This document shows, piece after piece, positions 54,487 to 64,000 of a stretch of 64,000 nt of DNA; the stretch's first letter is position 1, and each line of letters begins with the position of its first letter. The translations under genes and the position numbers were made by a program. The stretch comes from Macrophomina tecta (taxonomy: Eukaryota > Ascomycota > Dothideomycetes > Botryosphaeriales > Botryosphaeriaceae): positions 3,162,001-3,226,000 of the forward strand of contig JAKSGN010000038.1 of NCBI GenBank assembly GCA_024180945.1. Direction: 5' to 3'. The notes beneath the pieces are model-generated. The model saw nothing but the letters and a program-made list of their open reading frames with translations. It was not told where the DNA came from and searched no databases.

Positions 54487-57337
54487 TACTCATCTCGTGT
54501 GGTCTGTAAATACTCGCTGAAGCTGCTTGATCCAGCCTACTGTATTTAGTTAACATTGTAGATACTAGATCTCACACAGATAATAGATAAAGGAAGGGAT
54601 AGCTGCGTGGACGCATCTCCGTATCCGGAAAAGTGCTGTGTGCTAAATTTAACTTTAAAATTTATGCGTTTTTCTTTTTTTTTTTTACCAAATACATCTA
54701 AATTTAGAAGTGTTCGTGCTTCCAGCTTCACAGGGACGAATATAGCCAAGGGTCTCTTCACCGATACACAACACCCAGATGGAATATCCCCATTTTCATG
54801 ATAGCCGTAAAAGCACCTGTGGACTAGCATCGCCGCTGTATATGAGTGCACAACAGAAATATACTTGATCAACCAAGCTACAGGAGGTGTGCTTATCATC
54901 AACTGCTTAGACACGTATATTCGCATTCCAGGTTTCACTTCAGCTTTTAGATTCTACAGTATCTTATCTCCTTTCTACTGCTTCAACCAGCGATAGGCTC
55001 TTCAATGCATCTTATACTATACCTGGCACAGCCAAATACACGAGACCGGCGTCTCCAGAAGATGGATCTGGATTTCCGTTACGGGTGCAACGTCCACGAC
55101 TTCATGGGAGAGGCCAGCAGGCAGTGGACTGAGCGCGATTGCCGAAGATTCGGTATCTATGTATGCTGGAAAGAGATGCGGCTGGCTCGGGCTCAGCAGG
55201 ACTGGAGAAGTCGTTTCTTTGTCTATAAGGTGTCAGGTGCGGGGAGGCTGTGAACGCAATGACCTTCCGTCGTCATTCCCAATATCACGGCGCGAAGAAA
55301 GCTGACAAACTATTTATTCTTTCTTTTTTTTTTGGATACACGGTAATCCGGCTGGGCTGCATGTGCCATGTGACGAGTGCTCGTCGCGTGGATTTCGGGT
55401 AGCCTGTCGTTTCGACCTTCGCGATTGGACGACAACGACTTCGGCGGAGTGATCGGATCTTTCAACGAACCCACGACTTGGAATAGAGGCGAATATCTCT
55501 ATGTTTTAAAGCCGAAGCGTATCCGTACTAGAGGTTTGTCGCAAAACATTGAGCACGTGGCGAGTCTGGTCTCGATGAGGCGCCTTAGGCGCGGTTGCGT
55601 TTACCACTACGCTGTACGAGTGTCTGCGTCACACGACAAAGCGACAGAAGCACGTCGACCGCGTTAATGCGACGTCTAAGCTAGTCTTAAGACTCAAGGT
55701 CTGCTGGAATTTGCATAGACGTTGAACAACCTGTCTGCGGTCATCTAGCTCGTGCTTAATCGCACGGAGCTCCCGATCAGTGTGCCCGCCCCTGCTCAGC
55801 TGACGCAAGGTATCCTCTGCCTCGACCCCTTCAAAGAAGTTGACATGAGACCCCGTCGGTCTTTGTCGTTCAAGACCCATCGTCGCGGACTCAAGATCTA
55901 GGCAAAACTCTCGGTGTAAGGCAAATATTCGGTGCCAGCCGCTTGAACTCTTCTAGGAGTCCGCATAGGCGCCTGCTTTACTTTCGGAGAGTGCTGTGTC
56001 GCTTTCTTAATTTTCATGAGTTTTCGGGGTGGGGAGCGGCGGCGGGCTCGGGCCGTTGATTTCGAGAACTGATAGGCGTGAGGATGCGCGGGATTCGATG
56101 TCCCAATTCATATGGGCGCCGGGTTCTAAAAGAGCGTCAGCTGAAGGCCGCCCAAGGAAAGCGGCTTGTACATCGCATGAGAACGCTCGGTGAGACATGC
56201 CTAGAACACCCCCGCAATCTCGATAGGCCGTGAGGTGTCTTAACCACGCCTGTGTCGTAGCTTCTGCAAGAGCAAATAATATGGCAACTCTAGTTACTTT
56301 TAGCTCATGGCGGAGAGGTGGGTAAAAGCAGACATGGAAGGGGAACTATTTCGATACGACGGCTTTGAGGACTGGATGCAAAGAGTAGTTGTTGGTGGGC
56401 TCGAGCAGCTGCTTATAGACAGGGCCGTGGCTCTTATGGCTATTTTTGTTGAAGATGGGCGGTTGGGTGCGCGGCGCGACTGAGCACGCTGCTGATGGCC
56501 CTCCAAGCGCTCTGATCGGGAAGGATAGCATTCGGGCGCCAATCTTTAGTCAATCGTAGGGAGCAGCGTCAGGGCAACTGTTGCGGTAAATGGGAAACCA
56601 TTTGATCTGGAAGCGGATACCGTTGTCCCAGGACACCCACTTCTATTCAGGCAACATTAGACAAAAGGATAGTGTGCGTTGCTCGCAGATCCACGAATCA
56701 GTCTCCGGCCCAGCGATTCAGTTTCCTCGACCATTTAACCGACCAAAGACATGAACGGAGCAGAAATGGCAAACGCCGAGTGATTGTGTCTCAGCCCGGT
56801 GGATAAGATTAGATTATCATTCGGAGATGCTGAGCTCGATGACCGAGCGGCACCGCCGAAACCTCCGCCTCGCCCTGGCCCCGACTTCGGCGACACCGGC
56901 CAACCTCCCCACCGGCGTATCTGATCTGATTAGATGAAAACCCTGCGCCTCCTCCGCTTCTCTCGATCCCAACACGGACCACGGCCCCGAGCCCACCCGT
57001 CCGGTAACGACCCGGTCAGCGTGTCCAGCCAAGCGGATGTGCCTGCAGGTCGATTCATACCGAAATTTGCGGGAAACGATGCGCATGAAGTGGAGACTTC
57101 TGCCTTTCTTTTTTCCCGCAGCATGATGAACTCCCCCGGAGGGCTGTGCCCGTTGGACGCACACCCCGGGACAGCCCGTGCCACGCATGCGCGTTGCAGG
57201 TCGACGAGCACGGAACTACGCCTGGGCTTGTTTGCGTACATATAGATCTGCTGCGCTTGCAGCATGCCTCGTGCCTCTTGTTAGCGTGTGTTTCTCGTCT
57301 GCGCGCGGTTTTCCACTCGGCCTGCGAGCCCATCATC
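54487..57337. other. Long non-coding stretch, about 2.85 kb
   Basis: Short open frames (55005-55253, 55377-55667) have no motif and no splice partners. The 3' part is the promoter of the siderophore-type transporter. No transposon ends or RNA gene seen. Confidence 0.5.
56802..56818. promoter_or_regulatory. Paired GATA sites upstream of the siderophore-type transporter
   Basis: GATAAG at 56802-56807 and its inverse core TTATC at 56814-56818 lie about 530 bases before the ATG. Closely paired GATA elements are bound by iron-sensing GATA repressors (SreA family) at siderophore genes. GATA sites also occur by chance. Confidence 0.35.
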
Positions 57338-58784
57338 ATGGCCGACGACATACATGCCGCCTCCCCTCGCCGGTACGAAACAGTTCGCAACCACAGCAGC
57401 GGCAACGGGAAGCCCTTTGAGTTGCGATCACAGCCGGGCAGCAGCTTCGACGACGGCGGCAAAGCCGGGTCGTCGATTCTATACGACGAGGAAGGAAATG
57501 GTCGAGAGCACGTGCAAGACGGCGTGCGCGAAGTCGAAGCCATCACGCAAACATGGACGCGACGGTCGCTGGTGATATCCTACCTGCTGTGAGCATCGCC
57601 TGCATCCCAACGCGTGCGTTCACCCTGTCCTGACGCTGCGCAGCATCCTCCTTGTCTTCTTCGTCGACTCGCTCGAGCAGCAAATCTCATCCACCCTCCT
57701 CCCCTACGTCTATTCGTCCTTCTCCGCCCACTCGCTCGTCACGACCGCCTCCATCATGTCCTCCATCATCGGCGCCGTCGTGAAGCTGCCCATCGCCAAG
57801 ATGATCGACATCTGGGGGCGGCCGCAAGGCTACGTCTCCATGATAGTGGTCGCGACCATTGGCCTCATCCTGCTCGCCGCCTGCCAGAACGTCGAGATGT
57901 ACGCCGCCGCCCAGGTCTTTTACTGGGTCGGCTTCAACGGCATCGGCTACGTGCTCGACGTCTTCATCGCCGACACCAGCGCCCTCCGCAACCGCGGCTT
58001 GATCTTTGCCTTCACCACGACGCCGTACATCGCGACCACGTTTGCCGGGCCGAGCGCAGCGCAGGAGTTCTTGGATCATTCGAGCTGGCGGTGGGGGTAT
58101 GGCGCGTTCGCCATCATCGTGCCCGTCGTCACGACTCCAGTGGCGATGATCTTCTTGGTGAACAGGAGGAAGGCCGTAAGGGAGGGGAAGATCGAGAAGA
58201 GAGGACTCGGTGCAGGGTTCACTTTCCTTGAGAGGGCTCGTTATTATTGTGTCGAGTTCGACGGTAAGCTGATTCTCTTGCAATGGCCCACTCTCCAGCA
58301 CTGACAGACAAGCAGTCGTGGGCATGATGCTCATCTGCGCGGGCTTCGCGCTGCTCATCCTGCCCTTGACGCTGGCCAGCTACCAGCTAAACCAGTGGGC
58401 ATCCGCCTCAATCACCTGCATGCTCGTCTTCGGCGCCTTGTCCCTCGCCGGCTTCTACGCCTGGGAGAAGTGGTGGGCGCCGGTGCGGTTCCTGCCCTTC
58501 CACCTGCTGACCGATAAGACGATCCTGGGCGCGTGCTGCGCTTCCTGCATCAGCTTCGTCGCCTACTAGTAAGCCCCCCCTGCCTACCCTGCTTCCGACA
58601 GAGCGCCATCCGGCTGACAATCGCCAAAGCTGCTGGGACTACTACTTCACCTCCTTCCTCCAAGTCGTCTACAACCTCACCCCCTCGCAAGCCGGCTACG
58701 TCGGCAACATCTTCAACATCGGCTCCTGCTTCTGGGCCGTCCTCGTCGGGCTGTAAGCTTGCACAACGCCCTCCTCTCCCTCCC

Positions 58785-58816
<32 letters not shown>

Positions 58817-59415
58817 CCAGCTAACACAAACACCCCCGCAGCGCCATCCGCCAGACCAACCGCTTCAAATGGTGCGCCCTCATCGCGATCCCCTGGATGA
58901 CGCTCGGCACGGGCCTCATGTGCTACTTCCGCAACGGCACCTTCCCGCTCGGCTACATCATCATGTGCCAGCTCTTCATCGCCTTCGCCGGCGGCACGGC
59001 CGTCATCTGCGAGGAGATGGCCGTCATGGCATCCGTGGCGCAGAACACGGCGCACGCGTCGTCGGGCGTGGCCGTCGTGCTCGCGCTGCTCTCGCTCTTC
59101 GCCGGCATCGGCGGCGCCGTCGGGCTCGGCGTGAGCGGCGCCATCTGGACGCACGTCTTCCCCGTCAAGCTGGCCGAGTACCTGCCGCCGGACCGGAAGG
59201 CGGACGTGGCCGTCCTGTACGGCAGCCTGGTCGCGCAGCTGGCGGAGCCGGTCGGGAGCGAGGCGCGGGCCGCGATCGTGAGGGCGTACGTGGTCGCGCA
59301 GCAGCGCATGTGCATCGCCGCGACGTGTATCCTTGCGTTGGCCATGCCGTGCGTCATGGTGTGGAAGGACTACAACCTCAAGGACGTGCGGCAGGCGAAG
59401 GGCACGGTTGCGTGA
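57338..59415 (+). CDS. Siderophore-iron MFS transporter
   Basis: Five exons, 57338-57588, 57644-58263, 58316-58568, 58630-58752 and 58842-59415, encode 606 residues, the size of the SIT/ARN (UMF14) family. A polar N-terminus of about 75 residues precedes fourteen expected membrane segments. Family features include DSLEQQISSTLLPYVYSSF in the first segment, KLPIAKMIDIWGRPQGY after the second, YYCWDYYFTSFLQVVYNL and NTAHASSGVAVVLALLS near the end. Relatives import ferric siderophores such as ferrichrome or triacetylfusarinine in exchange for protons at the plasma membrane. No siderophore synthetase is nearby. An (AC)13 tract lies in the last intron. Confidence 0.88.
58791..58816. repeat. (AC)13 microsatellite in the last intron of the siderophore-type transporter
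   Basis: Thirteen perfect AC units within the 89-nt intron, between its donor (58753) and the acceptor (58841). Confidence 0.85.
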
Positions 59416-60020
59416 GGCGCGTGGGTGGTACGGCCGGGAGGGGAGAGAGGGGGGACCGGGGGGTGGATCACAGAGAGAGAGAGAGAGGCACAGGGGCACG
59501 GACGTGGGAGAAGCAACCGGCAGACGGCCTTTGCCTGCTGCGGTTTTTTTCGTGACGGTCCGGCGGCACGAGAGCACTTGCCCTATTGGGAAAATCGGCT
59601 AATTGGTCCGTTGTCGGGAGATCGGCGCTGTCCGCCCTGTATTTTTCTATTCGCCTTCTGCCTTATAGCGCCGTCTTCGGCAAAGACTTCCCTTGTCTCC
59701 GAGCAAGTAGCTCGGAGTTTACGACACTAATGACTCGTTGTACGTAAGAAAGAATAAGATACCCACATTCTTCTCGGTTCAAGTTCCTCGTCACAGGGGT
59801 GAATAAAGTGCATCAAGCGTCCAGGCTGCGCGTGACAACATGGTACGGGGGGTGTTGCTGTTGGATCCTCGATGCAGCTCAGGAAAAAGCAAAGAACCGC
59901 TGAACCCCCCAATTGCTCGAACGATCGAGGGCCCAGCGTAATTTGCCCCAGCGCAAGAGCACCGAATGGCAGCCTGAACCTCGAGAAGATACACGGCAAC
60001 AAACATCTCGTTGCTCTGAC
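59416..60020. other. Convergent 3' flanks with a GA microsatellite
   Basis: About 600 bases. A GA repeat at 59472-59487. No exon seen. Confidence 0.5.
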
Positions 60021-61320
60021 CTACTCCCCAAGCTTCAAACCCTCGTCTCCCGTCTTCGCCTTCATCGCCCTCCACCTGTAGTACTCCCCCGCCGTAACGA
60101 CCGGATACTTCATCGGATTCTCCCCACCCACACACGTCTCGACCGGCTTGAGCAGCTTCTCGCGGTCAAACCCGAAGAAAAAAGGCGCCGAATACCTCTC
60201 GCGGCCGCTCCGATTGACCACGCGATGCACGGTCGAGACGAAAAAGTCATTAGTCTGCCGCATGAAGCAGTCGCCGATATTGACCACGAAAGAGTTCGGC
60301 ACCTGTAATGAGAAAACACACACAAACGCACATACGTCAGCACCGCGCAATGCGTACAAGAGCCCGCAGATCGCTCAACTCACCGGCTCCGCCCTCACCC
60401 ACACGCCCCGCTTGCTCAACACCTCCAGCCCGCCACACCCGTCCCACTGCGACACGATCGTCCAGCACTCGAAATCCGTATGCGCGCCCAAGCCCGCCTG
60501 CTCATCCGGCGACACCACCTGCTCCGGGTAGTGCAGGATGCGCATGCCCGCCTCCGGGCGCTTGACGTAGGCGTCGAATGCGTCTTCGGGCAAACGCAGC
60601 GCGAGGGCGAAGGTGCGGGCCAGGCGGCGGGCGAGCGCGAGCAGCTTGGCGTAGTAGGCGAGGAGGCCGGGCTTGAAGTCCGGGAGAGTGGCGGGCGAGG
60701 GCCAGATGCTGATGGAGGGTGCGGAAGGGTCCGGGGCGTCGGCGTCGGCGGAGGGCTCGTAGGCCCAGTTGAAGGCTTCGCTGAGGTCTGCGGGAATGTC
60801 AGCTTGATTGTCGTGGTGAGGGTGCGGCGCTGGTGAGGAAGGTCACGAAACAAATTACAAAAAAAAAAAAGAAAAACCTTTTTGTGCCAACGAGTTGCGG
60901 TTGTAGTGCTTCATGGGGTGGTAGCCGACGAATTCGTTGGGCACCTTGCCGGTGTAGACCTCCATTTTCGTCTCCTCGTCGAGCGCGAAGAAGCGCTTCG
61001 CTTGCTCGAATGCCTGTTCTGCAAAGGCTGGGTCGATTCCCTGGTACTGTATCAGCTCTGATGGTCCCATGTTTCGCTGAGGGCGGTACGCTCACATGAC
61101 CAACGATATAGAAGAAACCGATCCGATGAGCCGCCTCCCGCACTTTCTCAGCAACGGCCTGACGATCCTCCAGCTTCTCACTATAGATGCCTGAGATGTC
61201 GATGATGGGGAGCTCGTCGGTGGCGGCCTCGACCGACTCGTTGGACTCGAAGTGGCAGACCTGCCCATTCTGTAAACGCACGGTGCGCAGCGGCTGAGTT
61301 TCTGTCTGTGTCTGAGCCAT
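60021..61320 (-). CDS. 2-oxoglutarate/Fe(II)-dependent oxygenase
   Basis: Four exons on the minus strand, 61320-61096, 61040-60878, 60787-60384 and 60302-60021, give 357 residues. The N-terminal non-heme domain (PIIDISGIY, GFFYIVGHGI after splicing, FALDEETKMEVY) is typical of the isopenicillin N synthase/flavonol synthase fold. Iron ligands are HTD in GAHTDFEC and the distal His in TVHRVVNRSG; the 2-oxoglutarate anchor is RYS. The family couples decarboxylation of 2-oxoglutarate to hydroxylation or ring closure of small molecules. It is divergent from a nucleobase permease, so a nucleobase or purine-like substrate is a possible guess only. Confidence 0.87.
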
Positions 61321-61773
61321 GGTTACTGTTTTCGCTGTAGCGAAAAGTAAAGCTGTGGAATGCAGTGCTGCAGAATGGCAGCTTTATCAGGACAAAGAGT
61401 AGCTCGGCGATTGGATGCCGATCAGGAGGGGCACCCTGCGCCGTATCAGCACGCAAGTTTAGCAGTTTAACAGTCGCCGACGATATGCCGACCACACCTA
61501 CACTGCTCCCCAAACTGCGTGCCGATAAGAACGCGCTCATTCAGTAGAAATGGAGGGACATCTGTAGACTTGACGATAAGACGAAAGCATAAAATGTAGG
61601 ATGCCATGCATGTTTCTACTTGCCTTGCTTATGTCCCTTCCCTCACCCCACTGTTGAGCCTTACTACTCCTCTCCGTTACTCCAGCGCATGAAATTCCCA
61701 AACTGTACTAAAAAGCATCGACATACCCTGTCCCATTCAGCGCCAAGCCCACGGGCAACGCAAGGTTCCCGCA
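61321..61773. promoter_or_regulatory. Divergent promoter with three GATA motifs
   Basis: The 453 bases between the oxygenase and permease start codons contain GATAAG at 61524-61529 and 61575-61580, and TTATC (GATAA inverted) at 61384-61388. The fungal nitrogen activator AreA/NIT2 binds GATA sites, often in pairs, at purine and pyrimidine uptake genes. Joint nitrogen control is inferred. Confidence 0.4.
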
Positions 61774-63256
61774 ATGCCTACGTTCCCAAACCTCCTCCAC
61801 GTCCTCCGTGTCCCACGCGATCCCTCTACCACAACCGCCTGCCTTCAACGCGACACGCGCCCTCTCCCCCCATCGCGACGCACCTACGGCCCCTGGTCCT
61901 TCGTCCTCCTCTGGGTGGTAACCGGCTCCTTCAACGTCGGCGGGTGGACAACCGGCTCGGCCCTCATCGCCCTCGGTCTCAACGTCTGGCAAGCGATGCC
62001 GACCGTCATCATCGCGCACACCTTCGTCGGCTTCGTCTGTCTAGCTGGAGGAGCTCCTGGCGCGAAATGGCATATTGGGTTCCCGTTTGCGCAGCGGGCC
62101 GTGTGGGCCGTGCGAGGCGCGTACTGGCCGTTGCTGAATCGGGGGTTTTTGAGTTTTGTATGGACGCAGAAAAACACGTGGTATGGCGGACAGTGCGTGA
62201 GGGCGCTACTCTGTCGCATCTGGCCGAGCTTTGCGGGACTGGATGCCGAGTTGGCGGGTGGGACGATGGTGATGAGTGAATTTGTGGGGTATCTGATGTT
62301 TTTGGCGTTGTGTCTGCCGTTGATCTGGGTTAGTCCAGAGAAGTACAAGAAGCCGTTTCTGGTGGCGTCGGCCTGCGTGGTGCCGACAGTGTTCGTGCTG
62401 TTGATCTGGAGCATGACCAAAACCGGCGGTGGCGGTGCGTTGCTGTCAGATTTCAGCGGGGTATCAGGTGTGGAATCAGCAGCGGCAGTAGGCTCGTCCA
62501 GGGGTGGGGTGGATGATAATGGCAGGCATTACAGCGAACATCGGCGGCATTGCGACACACATGTTCTCTCAGTCGGACTATATGCGCTATGCCAGGAAAC
62601 CGGGGGATCAGGTCTTGGCCCAGCTGATCATGGTGCCGCTGGGCACTATCATTGTATCTTTCATTGGCATTGTCTGCACCTCATGCGCTGCGCAGATGTA
62701 TCCGGACACCCCAAAACTGCTTTGGCAGCCGTATGCGTTGCTGGATCCTGCCCGGACTCATGAAGGAACCTCCTCAGCACGAGTTGGAGTTGCATTTGCG
62801 AGTATCGTATTCATTTTCTCCCAATTCAGCATGACGGTAGCATCGAATGCGGTGGTGGCAGGCATTGACCTGGCAGCACTGGCCCCACAGTACTTCAGTA
62901 TCCGACGTAGTGGATACTTCACTGTCACCTTGTCCCTGATCATGCAACCGTGGCAACTGCTGAACAGCGCATCGAACTTCCTCACCGTCGTTGGTGGATA
63001 CTCGGTTTTCCTGGGACCTTTCATGGGTGTCATGTTTGCTGATTACTATCTCGTTCGCCGCCAGAACCTCAAGCTGACAGGCTTGTTTGAAATATCAGAC
63101 AAAAGCATCTACTGGTTCTGGAGAGGGGTCAACTGGAGGTGCCTCATCGCCTGGGCTGTCGGGACATGGCCCGCCCTTCGAGGATATGCGAAACACGTTC
63201 GATATTCAGGAAATGTTTGGGCAGAGTGGACACATCTGTGGTATTTAGTAGCATAG
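61774..63256 (+). pseudogene. NCS1 nucleobase/allantoin-type permease, frame broken
   Basis: The first frame, from ATG 61774, has the NCS1 start RRTYGPWSFVLLWVVTG, then WHIGFPFAQRAVW, WYGGQ and FVGYLMFLALCLPLIWVSPE. Near 62500-62509 (AGGGGTGGGG) the match moves one base to GWMIMAGITANIGGIATHMF, SQSDYMRYARKPGDQ and onwards to a stop at 63256. About 490 residues with twelve membrane segments in all. NCS1 proteins import uracil, allantoin, uridine or purines with protons. A 67-nt intron (GTGCGT near 62434 to CCAG) would also restore frame but would remove a segment other members keep. So: an extra G, either real or a sequence error. Confidence 0.75.
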
Positions 63257-63264
63257 GACCCGGC

Positions 63265-63743
63265 CTCCTTGATCTGTGGAAGTTCGGGGTTGAAGAGAGC
63301 GCCTTTTTGCGCGTGGACGGCACTCAAAGCACACATGGAGACGAAACTGACCAACGCAGATCTCGATGAGGGTCAAGTACGCCGTTCCCATCCATTGAGG
63401 AGTTCCTGTTCACAGTAGAGGGGGAATACAGGGTGGATAGAGTCCAAATAGATATCTATCCACGCTCGAGTGACGAGCCTTGTTTCTGGGTGCTGGAATT
63501 CTTCCCAAGGCCGAACTTGATCACCCTGGACGATGCTAAACTTCAGTTCTCTGGCCCTCGGCTTAGTACCTCGCCTCTTGGATATGCGCTGGTAAGTACA
63601 TGTAGCATTGTGCTCCGCACAGGTAAGGCATTCGGGACAGGCAGTAGGTTCGCTGCGGATGGGAAGGGTTTGCATTTCAGGCCTCTTGCGTGGCAAAAGC
63701 CGCAGGCCCTGCTGATGCGTTTCGCTTTCTTTGTTGGCTGCAT
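63265..63743 (-). pseudogene. Zn2Cys6 transcription factor relic
   Basis: From ATG 63743 (MQPTKKAKRISRACGFC) the first half of a Zn2Cys6 cluster reads CGFCHARGLKC. The second half, CLTCAEHNATC, then SKRRGTKPRARELK, lies in a frame shifted by one base. That frame continues to AWIDIYLDSIHPVFPLYC, the start of the fungal-specific regulator domain, then meets a TGA at 63375-63373. Similarity resumes in the same frame (SMCALSAVHAQKGALFNPE) and ends by about 63265 against the permease 3' end. Frameshift, nonsense codon and loss of most of the protein make it a relic. No GT-AG intron explains the shift. It may once have controlled the permease/oxygenase pair. Confidence 0.65.
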
Positions 63744-64000
63744 GGCAGTGTCGACGACCGTCAGACAAGCATATTCAGGACAGACCAGTTTCACGACTAC
63801 AGAGTGGGATTCACCCCACTTGCCGGAAGGGGTCTGGGCTGACTCCTGCCCGTCTTTGCATACGCTCGTGGTTCCTCCGCTGCACGAGCAGCAGAGCGCA
63901 GGGCCCGACCAGAAGGATCAAACAAGCATGGATCTGGGCCTTCCGTAGCGGGAGGGTGGCCGATCCCGGGCTGCTCGGAGACGTACCGTGATTGGCAGGG
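63744..64000. other. Right edge, no gene recognised
   Basis: Upstream side of the Zn2Cys6 relic. An unrelated frame on the plus strand at 63731-63991 is unsupported. Confidence 0.4.

Noticed and set aside
60021..61320. Calling the oxygenase a thymine-7-hydroxylase because of the adjoining nucleobase permease
   Set aside because: The motifs are those of the general isopenicillin-N-synthase-like family; nothing specific to thymine hydroxylases was visible.
62434..62500. 67-nt intron restoring the NCS1 permease frame
   Set aside because: Splice sites exist, but the removed segment (ALLSDFSGVSGV) looks like conserved permease sequence, so a one-base change is the better explanation.
1..64000. 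tRNA, rRNA, CRISPR array, telomere repeat, biosynthetic core enzyme (PKS/NRPS)
   Set aside because: Looked for on both strands by eye; none seen. A covariance-model scan would be needed to exclude small RNA genes.

Overview
The window is nuclear DNA of a filamentous ascomycete (Pezizomycotina; gene content and style fit Dothideomycetes, but the class is an inference). Evidence: short 45-90 nt introns with GTRNGT donors, CTNAC branch points and YAG acceptors; GC-rich coding DNA with C-ending codons; and typical fungal families (CorA-like protein, HET domain, Zn2Cys6, siderophore MFS, Tc1/mariner, an AT-rich tract resembling RIP). Protein-coding models below were assembled by joining reading frames at splice sites that keep conserved motifs in frame. 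No tRNA, rRNA or CRISPR array was recognised.

Layout. 0-9 kb: end of a basic nuclear-type protein, CorA-like transporter, dienelactone hydrolase, CCCH zinc-finger protein, mitochondrial NADH-cytochrome b5 reductase. 9-20 kb, gene-poor: a secreted protein built from two cysteine-bounded repeats, a 100-residue cysteine-rich secreted protein, an F-box-like relic, an AT-rich RIP-like tract and two short-chain dehydrogenases. 20-31 kb, housekeeping block: a Mit1/CHD-like chromatin remodeller, a mitochondrial rRNA ribose methyltransferase (MRM1), a phospholipase D-like protein and exosome subunit RRP4. 31-43 kb, decayed: a metallo-beta-lactamase-fold pseudogene, a stand-alone AMP-binding ligase, a dead Tc1/mariner copy with perfect 30-bp inverted repeats and TA flanks, a two-copy dispersed repeat, a HET-domain pseudogene and, converging on it, an AAA-ATPase fragment. 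44-64 kb, accessory metabolism and sensing: MFS transporter, FAD monooxygenase, beta-lactamase-type serine hydrolase, PAS hybrid histidine kinase, siderophore-type MFS transporter, a 2-oxoglutarate/Fe(II) oxygenase divergent from an NCS1 nucleobase permease, and a broken Zn2Cys6 regulator.

Two patterns stand out. First, the 9-15 kb interval pairs two unnamed secreted-protein genes with a RIP-like tract, the setting in which plant- or host-interaction effectors are often found. Second, every interrupted reading frame apart from the F-box relic lies right of 33 kb, several of them at homopolymer runs, while the housekeeping block is intact; this is either real accessory-gene decay or uncorrected indels, and raw reads would tell.
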